Assembly (NCBI RefSeq): GCF_014647315.1
Contig: NZ_BMOY01000001.1
Location: 1 to 64,000 of the forward strand
Length of the DNA: 64,000 bases
Direction of reading: 5' to 3'
Source of the DNA: Paenalicyclobacillus cellulosilyticus
Lineage (GTDB): Bacteria > Bacillota > Bacilli > Alicyclobacillales > Alicyclobacillaceae
Part shown: piece by piece, positions 20,252 through 28,944 of the stretch
Numbering within the stretch: position 1 is the first letter of the stretch
Layout: each line of letters opens with the position of its first letter
The notes under the pieces: generated by a model
What the model saw: the letters and a program-made list of their open reading frames with translations, nothing else
Told to the model about the DNA's origin: nothing
Databases searched by the model: none
Made by a program: the position numbers and the translations under genes

Positions 20252-22284
20252 GACAAGTTCACCACCCCAGCACTTTCGACCTCGACCTGCGGATCGAGTT
20301 CGTTGAACGAGAGGACGTGCACGTCAGGCAAGACCCGTTCCAACCAGCGCCGCAGCGGCAACCTCAGCTGCGGCTGAACCAGGATGACGGGCGGTTTGCC
20401 GCTTGCGGCCAAGCGCGCCGTCTCTTCGCGCAAGCGCCGGATGATCTGCTGCGACGACGCAGGGTCCAACCCAATGAACGCCCCTTGCTCGTTGCGCACC
20501 AACGACTCCAACAACCGCTGCTCGACATGGGCGGACAGCGTCACCACCTGCATGGCCTGGCCCGGGACCCGGAACTGGTGACAGATCTGGCGCGCCAATG
20601 CCTGACGCACCACTTCCGTCAAGAGATCGGGGTCTTTCACCTGCCGCCCGGCATCGGCCAGTGTCTCCAGGATGGTCACCAGGTCGCGGATGGACACGCG
20701 CTCCCGCAGCAGGTTGGCCAACACCCGCTGGACCTGGCCCACGGTGAGCACCTGCGGTACGACCTCCTCCACCAGCGTCGGATGGCTCTCCTTCAGGTGG
20801 TCGAGCAGCGCCTTCGTCTCCTGGCGGCCGAGCAGCTCGTGGGCGTGACGCTTGAGGATTTCCGTCAGGTGCGTGGCGATCACGGCGGACGGTTCGACCA
20901 CGGTGTACCCCGCCATTTCGGCACGCAGCCTGTTTTTGGCATCCACCCACAACGCGGGCAAGCCGAACGTCGGCTCCTGCGTCGGAATCCCTTCCACCGA
21001 TGGATCGTCCAACCCCGGACTCATCGCCAGCCAGTACCCAATCATCAACTCGCCGCCCGCCACCTGCACACCGCGGATCTTGATGACATACTCGTTCGGC
21101 TTCAGCTGGATGTTGTCCCGCAGGCGGACCACCGGGATGATGAAGCCGAGTTCCATCGCAATCTGCCGCCGAATGAGCACGACGCGTTCGAGCAGGTCGC
21201 CGCCCTGCTTGCTGTCGACGAGCGGGATCAATCCATAGCCGAACTCGAATTCGATAGGCTCCACACTCAACAACGAGAGCATATTCTCCGGCTTCTTCGT
21301 CTCTTCCTTCTGCGCGCGCAGCGCGCGCTCCGCCTCCGCCGCGCGCGCCGTCCGCGCCACCCGCTCGACCCGCCAGCCAATCCCGGCCGCCAGCAACGCC
21401 ACGGGTGCGGTGCGCAGCAAGCCGATGGGCGTGAACAAGCCGAGCAACCCGAGCGCCCCCGCCACCAGGTAGAGGGTGCGCGGATAGGAAAACACCTGCT
21501 GGATCACGTCCGCGCCCAGGTTGTTCTCGGACGCCGCCCGGGTGACCATCAAACCGGTGGCCGTGGACAAGAGCAGCGCCGGGATCTGGCTCACCAGGCC
21601 GTCGCCGATGGACAAGGTCGTGTACCGGCTCAAGGCTTGTTGCAAGCTGAGTTGTTGTTCCACCATGCCGATGATGAACCCGCCCACCAAGTTGATGGCG
21701 ACAATCAGCATCGAGGCGATGGCGTCACCCCGCACGAACTTGGAAGCACCGTCCATGGCGCCGTAAAAGTCGGCCTCCCGTTCAATCTGTTGGCGGCGCT
21801 GCCGTGCCTCCTGTTCGGTGATGAGCCCGGCGTTGAGGTCCGCATCGATGGCCAGCTGCTTGCCCGGCATCGCGTCGAGCGTGAACCTGGCCGCCACTTC
21901 CGCCACCCGCTCCGCGCCGCGCGTGATGACGATGAACTGGATGATGATGAGAATGAGAAAGACGATGAAGCCCACGACCGGATTGCCGCTGATGACGAAG
22001 TTGCCGAATGTCCGAATCACCTCGCCCGCATCCCCTTGGGTGAGGATGAGCCGGGTCGACGACACGTTGAGCGCCAGGCGGTAGAGGGTGGTGACGAGCA
22101 ACAACGACGGAAACACCGAGAACTCAAGCGGTTCCCGCACGTTCATCGCCACCAACAGGGCCGTCATCGAGACGAACAGGTTGATGATGAGCAAGACGTC
22201 GAGGAGCATTTTGTTCATCGGGATGACCATCATCACGACAATCCCGATGATCATGCCCATCACGGCGACGTCGAACCGCTTCAT
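20248..22284 (-). CDS. flhA: Flagellar export gate protein FlhA
   Basis: A 678-residue core component of the flagellar type III export gate. The N-terminal half has about eight transmembrane segments. The FHIPEP signature region reads ARFTLDAMPGKQLAIDADLN at roughly 130-150, and the C-terminal cytoplasmic half (from about 330) is the docking platform for chaperone-substrate complexes. The length is typical. It is coupled to flhB upstream and flhF downstream by 4-base overlaps. Confidence 0.97.
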   Translation of the reverse strand: MKRFDVAVMGMIIGIVVMMVIPMNKMLLDVLLIINLFVSMTALLVAMNVREPLEFSVFPSLLLVTTLYRLALNVSSTRLILTQGDAGEVIRTFGNFVISGNPVVGFIVFLILIIIQFIVITRGAERVAEVAARFTLDAMPGKQLAIDADLNAGLITEQEARQRRQQIEREADFYGAMDGASKFVRGDAIASMLIVAINLVGGFIIGMVEQQLSLQQALSRYTTLSIGDGLVSQIPALLLSTATGLMVTRAASENNLGADVIQQVFSYPRTLYLVAGALGLLGLFTPIGLLRTAPVALLAAGIGWRVERVARTARAAEAERALRAQKEETKKPENMLSLLSVEPIEFEFGYGLIPLVDSKQGGDLLERVVLIRRQIAMELGFIIPVVRLRDNIQLKPNEYVIKIRGVQVAGGELMIGYWLAMSPGLDDPSVEGIPTQEPTFGLPALWVDAKNRLRAEMAGYTVVEPSAVIATHLTEILKRHAHELLGRQETKALLDHLKESHPTLVEEVVPQVLTVGQVQRVLANLLRERVSIRDLVTILETLADAGRQVKDPDLLTEVVRQALARQICHQFRVPGQAMQVVTLSAHVEQRLLESLVRNEQGAFIGLDPASSQQIIRRLREETARLAASGKPPVILVQPQLRLPLRRWLERVLPDVHVLSFNELDPQVEVESAGVVNLS

Positions 22285-23381
22285 CGTCCTCCCTCCCGGG
22301 ACTCGCTCAGCCGTCCGCGCAGTCTGTACACGTACGCCAACACCTGGGCCACCGCTTGGTAGAGATCGGGCGGCACCAGTTGTCCGATGTCCACGCGCTG
22401 GTACAAGGCGCGCGCCAACGGCCTGTCTTCGACCACCGGCACCCCGTGTGCGGACGCCACCTCCCGCATCCGGCGCGCGATCTCATCCGCCCCTTTGGCG
22501 ATCACGGTCGGCGCAGCCATGGTCTTCGCATCGTACCGCAACGCCACCGCCAGGTGGACAGGGTTGGTGATGACGACGTCCGCTTTCGGAACCTCTTGCA
22601 TCATCCGCCGCATCGCGATGGCCCGGCCGCGCTGGCGAATGCGCGCCCGGACGGCCGGATCGCCTTCTCTGCGGCGCATCTCTTCCTTTATTTCTTCGCG
22701 GGACATGCGGATGCTGCGTTCATGTTCAAACCGGGCGAAGAGATAATCGGCGACAGCCAGTGCCAGCAACATGGCGGAGATGCGCACGGCCACACCGTAC
22801 ACCTGGCTCCCCACCCAAGCCGGCAACGCGCCAAGCGGCATCCCCGCCGTCCGTTCCAAGCGCGGCCCCATGCCGGTGACGGCGGTGTACGCGACGAGCG
22901 CGATGATGGCCAGTTTGAACACCGCCTTGACCACCTCGACCGCTCCCCGCAGGCTGAACAACCTGCGCAGGCCGGCGAACGGATCGATCCGCTTCCAGTC
23001 GGGGGCGATGGCCTGCAGGCGGAACAAGGCGCCAACCTGGGCATACCCCGCCACCCACGCGGCCAACCAAGCGGCTGCGAGCGGCACGGCGGCGAGCCAG
23101 ACGAACCAGCGCACCGCATGGATGGCGAGGGCTTGGACATCGGCCGCACCCTGCAGCGGGGAAGCCGCGTCATGGATTTGCTTCGTCATCATGTTTTCCA
23201 AACCTGACCAGATCGATGGCCCGCACACCCGCAGCGCCATCACCGCGGCGAAGACGGCGATGGCCCCCGTCAACTCCGCACTGCGCGGAACCTGACCCGC
23301 GCGGCGTGCCTCGCGCCGCCGTTCCGGTGTCGCCCGTTCAGTCTTCTCCCCGGCGAAACGCTGCAGGTCCCAGGCCAGCAC
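22281..23381 (-). CDS. flhB: Flagellar export switch protein FlhB
   Basis: A 366-residue export-specificity switch with four transmembrane segments and a cytoplasmic domain. The autocleavage site normally reads NPTH but here reads NPVH, followed by LAVALRYDAKTMAAP. The Asn-Pro bond and the His are retained. The N-terminal FAGEKTERATPERRREA matches the family. It starts three bases after fliR and overlaps flhA. FlhB switches export from rod-hook to filament substrates in response to FliK. Confidence 0.95.
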   Translation of the reverse strand: MLAWDLQRFAGEKTERATPERRREARRAGQVPRSAELTGAIAVFAAVMALRVCGPSIWSGLENMMTKQIHDAASPLQGAADVQALAIHAVRWFVWLAAVPLAAAWLAAWVAGYAQVGALFRLQAIAPDWKRIDPFAGLRRLFSLRGAVEVVKAVFKLAIIALVAYTAVTGMGPRLERTAGMPLGALPAWVGSQVYGVAVRISAMLLALAVADYLFARFEHERSIRMSREEIKEEMRRREGDPAVRARIRQRGRAIAMRRMMQEVPKADVVITNPVHLAVALRYDAKTMAAPTVIAKGADEIARRMREVASAHGVPVVEDRPLARALYQRVDIGQLVPPDLYQAVAQVLAYVYRLRGRLSESREGGR

Positions 23382-23384
23382 GCT

Positions 23385-24161
23385 TCACCCTCCCATCCAT
23401 CGCAGCATGGCGTCGAGCGCTTGCAGCAACGCACGAAATCCCGCATCAAACGTGAAGACGAGCGCAGGCACCGTGGCCGCGCAAAACCCGAGTCCAAGCA
23501 ACAACTTCACGGGCAGACTGACGACGAACACGTTCAACTGCGGCACCGCGCGCGACAGGAACGCGAACGTCACGTCGAGCAACAGCAGCGCGGCCAACGT
23601 GGGTGCTGCCGCCTCCACCGCACCGGTCATGGCAAGACCGAGGATGCTCGTGACGAGCGGTACGCCGCCCGCCCGCACCCGCCACCCGCCGAGCGGCACC
23701 CAGTCGTAACTGTGCAACGCGGCCAGCACCAGGCCGTCAAGCCCGCCCACGCCGAGGAAATACAGGGTGAACAAGATGGTGGTCCAATTGGCGAGCGGTC
23801 CCGACGCCTGGCCTTGCACCGGATCGAACAGGGCGGCTGCGGCGTAGCCAATCTGAATATCAAGGAGTTGTCCCGCCATCTGGGCCGCCGTGAACACCAC
23901 CGACGCCGCGGTGCCCAACAGGAGTCCGGTCACCACCTCCGCCGCCGCATCGCCCAGGAAACGTCCCGCCTGCGCGAAGGGAGGCACCGGCTGCGCCGAC
24001 ACCTCAGGGACGACGAGCACGGCACAAAAGGCGGCGAATCCGGCTTTGGCCCAAGCCGGCCATACGCGCAGCGAAAAGACGGGAGAGGCGGCGACGAACG
24101 ACGCCATCCGCAACAGGACGAGGATGAACGCCTCCACGTGTTGCATTAAGTACGCCGTCAT
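23385..24161 (-). CDS. fliR: Flagellar export protein FliR
   Basis: A 258-residue polytopic membrane protein of the export gate core (FliP-FliQ-FliR). About six hydrophobic segments are visible, with the family block GTAASVVFTAAQMAGQLLDI followed by QIGYAAAALFDP. It is placed directly between fliQ and flhB with gaps of six and three bases, as in other Bacilli. Confidence 0.93.
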   Translation of the reverse strand: MTAYLMQHVEAFILVLLRMASFVAASPVFSLRVWPAWAKAGFAAFCAVLVVPEVSAQPVPPFAQAGRFLGDAAAEVVTGLLLGTAASVVFTAAQMAGQLLDIQIGYAAAALFDPVQGQASGPLANWTTILFTLYFLGVGGLDGLVLAALHSYDWVPLGGWRVRAGGVPLVTSILGLAMTGAVEAAAPTLAALLLLDVTFAFLSRAVPQLNVFVVSLPVKLLLGLGFCAATVPALVFTFDAGFRALLQALDAMLRWMGG

Positions 24162-24167
24162 GGGACA

Positions 24168-24437
24168 TCACTGCACGAACGACATCAGATGGCCGAGGAT
24201 ATTCTGCGTGAAATCGACCAGGTTCGTGAGCATCCAGGGCCCGAACAACAGCAAGGCGGCCATCACCGCGGCCATCTTCGGAATGAAGGCCAGGGCAGGT
24301 TCCTGGATTTGGGTCGTTGCCTGGAAGATGCTCATCACCACGCCGACGACCAGCCCGAACAACAGGACCGGACCGGCAAGTTTGACCACCAGCCACATCA
24401 CCTGTTGGCCGAGGCCAACCACCATATTCGCGCTCAT
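24168..24437 (-). CDS. fliQ: Flagellar export protein FliQ
   Basis: An 89-residue protein with two long transmembrane helices (about 15-40 and 52-75) and the expected size for FliQ. Blocks include LAGPVLLFGLVVGVVMSIFQ, with ATTQIQEPALAFIPK following. It forms the export gate together with FliP and FliR. It starts 19 bases after fliP. Confidence 0.93.
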   Translation of the reverse strand: MSANMVVGLGQQVMWLVVKLAGPVLLFGLVVGVVMSIFQATTQIQEPALAFIPKMAAVMAALLLFGPWMLTNLVDFTQNILGHLMSFVQ

Positions 24438-24456
24438 GCGCTCACCGCCTTCCCGA

Positions 24457-25242
24457 CTACGCGTAACCTGTGAGCAGCGATTTCACCACCAGATACCATC
24501 CGTCCACCATCACGAACAACAACACCTTGAACGGTAACGAGATCATCGCCGGCGGCAACATCATCATGCCCATCGACATCAGCGTGGTGGCGACGACCAT
24601 ATCGATGATGAGAAAGGGGATGTAGATCATGAAACCCATTTGAAATGCCGTCTTCAGTTCACTGATGGTGTACGCGGGCACCAAAGCGACCAGCGGGATA
24701 TCGTCCACCGTCTTCGGCTTGGGAAGATGGCGGTAGGATAAAAACAACTGCAGGTCCTGCGGACGGGTCTCCTTGGCCATGAAGCGCTTGATGGGGATCT
24801 CTGCGCGCGCCAACGCCTCCGACTGGGTGATCTTCCCTGCCATGTACGGCTGCACCGCATCCCGGTTGACCGCCGCGATGGTCGGCTGCATCACAAACAG
24901 CGTCAGGAACAGCGCAAGTCCGACCAACACCTGGTTCGGCGGCGTCTGTTGCAGAGAGAGTGCGTTGCGCACAAACGCGAACACCACGACGATGCGGGTG
25001 AAACACGTCATCAAGACAAGGATCCCCGGCGCAATCGACAACACCGTGATGAGAAGCAGGATCTCCACCGTGGCCGACACGGCTGCCGGCGACGACCCGG
25101 CCCCGATGTCGAGGTGCACCCCGGGCAAGGGAGCAGGTGCGGCCCACGCCCGCGCTTGGCCCCACCACCATCCGCAAAGCCACGCCGCGGCTCCCCCTGC
25201 ACCCCATGTACGCCAACGCCCCCAGGACCACCGCCTGTTCAT
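24457..25242 (-). CDS. fliP: Flagellar export protein FliP
   Basis: A 261-residue FliP with a cleavable signal peptide (arginine-rich start, hydrophobic segment ending near residue 34) followed by four transmembrane helices. Family blocks include MTCFTRIVVVFAFVRNALSL, EIPIKRFMAKETRPQDLQLF and MGMMMLPPAMISLPFKVLLF. The ATG follows GGAGG by eight bases and overlaps the fliO stop as ATGA. A longer upstream reading frame is rejected because the extra residues show no homology. Confidence 0.95.
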   Translation of the reverse strand: MNRRWSWGRWRTWGAGGAAAWLCGWWWGQARAWAAPAPLPGVHLDIGAGSSPAAVSATVEILLLITVLSIAPGILVLMTCFTRIVVVFAFVRNALSLQQTPPNQVLVGLALFLTLFVMQPTIAAVNRDAVQPYMAGKITQSEALARAEIPIKRFMAKETRPQDLQLFLSYRHLPKPKTVDDIPLVALVPAYTISELKTAFQMGFMIYIPFLIIDMVVATTLMSMGMMMLPPAMISLPFKVLLFVMVDGWYLVVKSLLTGYA

Positions 25243-25610
25243 GACCGCATCCTCCAGTCTCCGGGCCGCCCGTACCGTGCACGAGCTTGGGTCAAGGCTC
25301 GGCGCAGCGCCACGGCGAACACGGGCCACGCCGCAGGCGGCCGTGCCGCAGCCCCCGGCATGTCCACGCTGGATTCCTGAGCCGCGTCCGCCGCCAACAG
25401 CGTCACCTGGTCGCCGACGCCGATGAGATACTGCCGTCCGCCCCACTCAATCACCTGAACCCAGCGGTTTGGCGCGATCTGACGGGCCGCCACCACACGC
25501 AACGGGCCTTCCTCCCCTTGTCCGCCGGCCCGCGCGGCCAACCGCGCCAACACCAGAATGAGCCCCACGACGACGAGCAGGGAGAGCACCAGGTTCACGA
25601 CGTAATACAT
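25239..25610 (-). CDS. fliO: Flagellar biosynthesis protein FliO/FliZ
   Basis: A 123-residue single-pass membrane protein with an N-terminal transmembrane helix (about 4-24) and a small cytoplasmic domain containing LRVVAARQIAPNRWVQVIEW, then GGRQYLIGVGDQVTLL. This is the FliO domain pattern. FliO assists FliP-ring assembly. No good ribosome binding site is visible. The ATG lies one base after the cheY stop, so translation probably depends on cheY. Sequence conservation in this family is low, and position between cheY and fliP is strong support. Confidence 0.85.
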   Translation of the reverse strand: MYYVVNLVLSLLVVVGLILVLARLAARAGGQGEEGPLRVVAARQIAPNRWVQVIEWGGRQYLIGVGDQVTLLAADAAQESSVDMPGAAARPPAAWPVFAVALRRALTQARARYGRPGDWRMRS

Positions 25611-25611
25611 C

Positions 25612-25974
25612 CTACGCCAGCGCCTTTCGTACAGCCTCCAGGACCCGCTCCGCCTGAAACGGCTTGACGATAAAGTCGCGAGCCCCAGCCTGGATGGCGT
25701 CGATGACCATCGCCTGCTGGCCCATGGCGGAACACATAATGACGCGGGCATTCGGATCGATGGCGCGGATTTGCCGCAGGGCCTCAATTCCGTCCATCTC
25801 GGGCATCGTGATGTCGAGGGTGACCAGGTCGGGCCGAAACTCCTGGTACCGCTGCACGGCCTGCAGACCGTCGGCCGCTTCCGCAACCACCTCGTAGCCG
25901 TTTTTTTGAAGAATGTCCTTCAGCATCATGCGCATGAACGCCGCATCGTCGACAATCAAGATGCGATTTGCCAT
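25612..25974 (-). CDS. cheY: Chemotaxis response regulator CheY
   Basis: A 120-residue single-domain response regulator. The acidic pair is in ILIVDDAAFMRMML, the phospho-acceptor Asp in LVTLDITMPEMDGIEAL, the conserved Ser/Thr position in VIMCSAMGQQ, and the Lys in DFIVKPFQ. Phospho-CheY binds FliM/FliY to set motor direction. It sits inside the fla operon between fliY and fliO, as in Bacillus. Its kinase CheA is not in this window. Confidence 0.96.
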   Translation of the reverse strand: MANRILIVDDAAFMRMMLKDILQKNGYEVVAEAADGLQAVQRYQEFRPDLVTLDITMPEMDGIEALRQIRAIDPNARVIMCSAMGQQAMVIDAIQAGARDFIVKPFQAERVLEAVRKALA

Positions 25975-26022
25975 CCGCTTCCCCTCGCTTTGCCACAGTG
26001 ATGATGAATCCACGCGCATCGG

Positions 26023-27237
26023 TCAGCGCAGTTGCCGCACGCGGTCCTCGGGACTCACGATGTCGGTGATGCGCACGCCGAAGTTTTCGTCGATGACGAC
26101 CACCTCGCCGATGGCGATCCGCTTGTTGTTGACGAGGATATCGACCGGTTCTCCGGCCAGCTTGTCAAGCTCGAGCACCGACCCGGGCGCGAGCTCGAGA
26201 ATATCCTTGATGGACCGTTTCGTGCGCCCCAGCTCCACGGTCACGTTCAGCGACACGTCGAGCAGGAGGGAAAGGTTGCGCGGAACCGGTTCCGGCACCG
26301 GTGCCGCCGATGTGAAATCCGGAAATTCGGGCCGGCGCACCACGAGTGCCGGCTCCTCACGCCCCTTGGCCATGCTGCCACCCGCAGGGTTTGCCGCAGA
26401 ACCGGGGCCACCGGTCGCCGCACCCCGAGCGCCCTCCACGTTCGCCGTACGGTCCGCAGCGGAACGTGCAGCTTGTGACCCGTGCGGTTCACCGGCAGCA
26501 TCCTGAGCAGCAACAGACCCGGCATGCGCCGCGGAGGCCGCGGGGGAGGACGGTGCCGCACTGGCTGCCGCTTCGCCGCCGGTCAAGACGGCGACCATCT
26601 CCTTGGCCACCGAAATGGGGATCAGCTGCAGAATCCGCGAGTCGACCAATTCCCCGACGCGCAGGCGGAACGAGACGTTCACCAACCAAGCTTCGGGCGG
26701 GAACCCCTCTTTGACCTCCGTGCCGAAGTCAATCACTTCCACGGTGGGCGGTGAGATGTTGATGGGCCGGTTGAACACCGTGGACATGGCGGTGGCGGCA
26801 GCACCCATCATCTGATTCATCGCCTCAGCCACCGCGCTCAGGTGCAGCTCGTTCAACTCCCCTGCCACGTTCGTGCCATCCCCGCCGAGCATCAGGTCGG
26901 CGATGACCATGGCGTCCTCGGTGTCGATGACCAAGGCGTTTTCCCCTTCCAGACCCGCCGTATAGCGGACAGTCACCAGCACGCACGGCCTGGGCAGCTC
27001 TTGCCGAACCTCCTCTGCGCGCAGCAACGAGACCTGCGGGGTCGTGATCTGAACCCGGTGCCGCAACAGCACGGAGAGGGAAGTGGCCGACGAGCCAAGG
27101 CTGATGTTCCCCAATTCCCCGAGCGCGTCCCGTTCCATGTCGCTCAACGGGGGCGTGGGCGGTGTGGAAGCGGCCGACAGACCGCTGAGCAATGCATCAA
27201 TTTCCGCCTGGGACAGCTTCGCGTCCCTGTCCTCCAT
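26023..27237 (-). CDS. fliY: Flagellar motor switch phosphatase FliY
   Basis: A 404-residue FliY, the Gram-positive C-ring protein that also dephosphorylates CheY-P. The N-terminal FliM-like CheY-binding peptide reads LSQAEIDALLSGL. A CheC-like domain (about 35-220) carries two intact phosphatase motifs of the form [DS]xxxExxN (DALGELGN and SAVAEAMN). An Ala/Gly/Ser-rich linker of about 90 residues follows. The C-terminal FliN domain (about 325-404) includes LDVSLNVTVELGRTKRSIKD. Its start overlaps fliM by 41 bases and has GGAGGTGG upstream. Confidence 0.95.
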   Translation of the reverse strand: MEDRDAKLSQAEIDALLSGLSAASTPPTPPLSDMERDALGELGNISLGSSATSLSVLLRHRVQITTPQVSLLRAEEVRQELPRPCVLVTVRYTAGLEGENALVIDTEDAMVIADLMLGGDGTNVAGELNELHLSAVAEAMNQMMGAAATAMSTVFNRPINISPPTVEVIDFGTEVKEGFPPEAWLVNVSFRLRVGELVDSRILQLIPISVAKEMVAVLTGGEAAASAAPSSPAASAAHAGSVAAQDAAGEPHGSQAARSAADRTANVEGARGAATGGPGSAANPAGGSMAKGREEPALVVRRPEFPDFTSAAPVPEPVPRNLSLLLDVSLNVTVELGRTKRSIKDILELAPGSVLELDKLAGEPVDILVNNKRIAIGEVVVIDENFGVRITDIVSPEDRVRQLR

Positions 27238-28222
27238 CGCGGTCCACCTCCCTGGACGGCCGCATGATCCGCACGGCGTACCGATCCCTCTTTTTCCCAA
27301 TCTCAGCCCAGTACGCCAATTCTTCATTGACAAAAACGGCGACCGGCTGGCCGACGCGCGTCCGCAACGGCAACACGTCGCCTCGTTCCAGTTCCAAGAT
27401 GTCCGATAATGTCATCTGCACCTCTCCTAAGACCACCGACACATCGACGTCCACTTGGGCCAAGTGCGCTTCCAGCAAATCCGTGCGCCGCGCCGCCCGC
27501 CTGTTTTTGGAGACGTCCATCAGGTGCTGGGTGGTCAGGGTGGGCAACAGGGGTTCCACCGTTGGATGGGGGATGCACAGGTTCAGCAACCCTGTTGCGG
27601 CGCCGACCTTCGCGCTCATGGTCACGACCATGACCGTCTCGTTCGCCGTCACAAGCTGCAAGAACTGCGGGTTGCTCTCCATGCCGATGCACCGCGGCTC
27701 GATGGACGCAACGGATCGCCACGCCTCCTGAAGAAAGTCAGGCACGCGGTCGAACAGACGCTGCAGCAGGGCGTGTTCAATTTCGGTCAGCTCCCGGACC
27801 TTGTACTGGCTGCGCGGCTGTCCCCCCATCAACCGGTCGAGCATGGCGAACACAATCTGCGGATTGATTTCCAGCGCGATGCTCCCCTCGAGCGGCGGCA
27901 CCGCATACGTGTACACCACGGTGAGCGCAGGGATGGAGCGGATGAATTCTTCGTACGGTGCTTGATCCACCGACTCAACCTGGAACTGCACCACGCTGCG
28001 CAACTGACCCGACAGGTGCGTCGTCAACAAACGGGCAAAGTGTTCGTGCATCCGTGACAGGATGCGGATATGGTCTTTCGAGAACCGCATCGCCCGCCGA
28101 AAGTCGTACGTGCGCACACGGTGCACGGACCCCGTCTCGCGGATGTCTTCGACACGCACCTCGCCGCTGGTCAGGGCCGCGAGCAGTGCATCGATCTCCG
28201 ACTGGGACAAGATCTCCGACAT
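27197..28222 (-). CDS. fliM: Flagellar motor switch protein FliM
   Basis: A 341-residue C-ring protein. The N-terminal CheY-binding peptide is ILSQSEIDALLAAL, the middle CheC-like domain (about 45-235) lacks the phosphatase motif, and the C-terminal FliN-like domain (about 250-330) includes VDVDVSVVLGEVQMTLSDIL. The family block KDHIRILSRMHEHFARLL is present. It links the rotor protein FliG to FliY/FliN. The start is 11 bases after fliL. Confidence 0.96.
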   Translation of the reverse strand: MSEILSQSEIDALLAALTSGEVRVEDIRETGSVHRVRTYDFRRAMRFSKDHIRILSRMHEHFARLLTTHLSGQLRSVVQFQVESVDQAPYEEFIRSIPALTVVYTYAVPPLEGSIALEINPQIVFAMLDRLMGGQPRSQYKVRELTEIEHALLQRLFDRVPDFLQEAWRSVASIEPRCIGMESNPQFLQLVTANETVMVVTMSAKVGAATGLLNLCIPHPTVEPLLPTLTTQHLMDVSKNRRAARRTDLLEAHLAQVDVDVSVVLGEVQMTLSDILELERGDVLPLRTRVGQPVAVFVNEELAYWAEIGKKRDRYAVRIMRPSREVDRDGGQGREAVPGGN

Positions 28223-28233
28223 CGCTCCGCCCC

Positions 28234-28662
28234 CTACTGAACGATGATCTGCGGCAGATAGACTTCTGTAACGCGTCCATGCGTGAGGAGACGGTTGATT
28301 CGATTTCGGATATCCGCCCGCAACTGGGCCATCCCTGCGCTGGTTCGCAACTGGGCGGCCGTATACTGGCGCATCGTGGCGTTCAAAAGGTCCTGGATCT
28401 GCGGCACCAAGTCATTCAACTCCTGCTTGGTCGCGCTGTCGCTCGCCTGCAAGGTCACCGAGAACTGAATCAAGCCGTCCCCCTTCAAATCGGTCGTCAT
28501 CGGCTCGAGGTCCAGCTGCAGCGCCCTTGCCTGCGCCGGCGTCAACGCATGATGGCTCGCTTTGTGCGACGTCTTCAAATACTCATATCCGCCCACCGCC
28601 CCTGCCAGGACGACGGCGACGCTCCCGATGATGATGAACATCCAGCGCAGCGGATGGTTCAC
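28234..28662 (-). CDS. fliL: Flagellar basal body-associated protein FliL
   Basis: A 142-residue single-pass membrane protein. The N-terminal transmembrane segment (about 7-27) is followed by the extracytoplasmic FliL domain ending LTHGRVTEVYLPQIIVQ, typical of the family C terminus. FliL surrounds stators and supports torque. The GTG start overlaps the flbD stop as GTGA, with GGGGAGAAG upstream. Confidence 0.88.
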   Translation of the reverse strand: MNHPLRWMFIIIGSVAVVLAGAVGGYEYLKTSHKASHHALTPAQARALQLDLEPMTTDLKGDGLIQFSVTLQASDSATKQELNDLVPQIQDLLNATMRQYTAAQLRTSAGMAQLRADIRNRINRLLTHGRVTEVYLPQIIVQ

Positions 28663-28877
28663 AGCTTCTCCCCTTCCGGAGCCGACACCCCGCCGACAAG
28701 ACCAACCCGGCGCAGGAAGGCGGTGACCGACGCGGCGATGGCGGCAGGGTCTTCCCGCACGATGTATTTGTGGCCGTTGGAGAGCGTCACCACCGTGTCC
28801 GGATGGCTCTCCACCGCTTCGATCAGCAGCGGATTGATCCACAACTGTGTCCCATTCAACCGCGTGAGCACAATCAC
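28659..28877 (-). CDS. flbD: FlbD/SwrD family flagellar protein
   Basis: A 72-residue protein matching the FlbD family (MIVLTRLNGTQLWINPLLIE, then ESHPDTVVTLSNGHKYIVRE). The Bacillus subtilis homologue SwrD is needed for full motor torque, probably through the stator. It starts at a GTG with GGAGGG six bases upstream, and is coupled to fliL. The tail beyond residue 60 is longer than in the Bacillus protein. Confidence 0.93.
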   Translation of the reverse strand: MIVLTRLNGTQLWINPLLIEAVESHPDTVVTLSNGHKYIVREDPAAIAASVTAFLRRVGLVGGVSAPEGEKL

Positions 28878-28944
28878 CGCATTCCCTCCTGCCCCGGCGA
28901 CGAGCCGCCCGCCCCTTCGCGTCCGCGGCGGGTTCGGCGATGCG

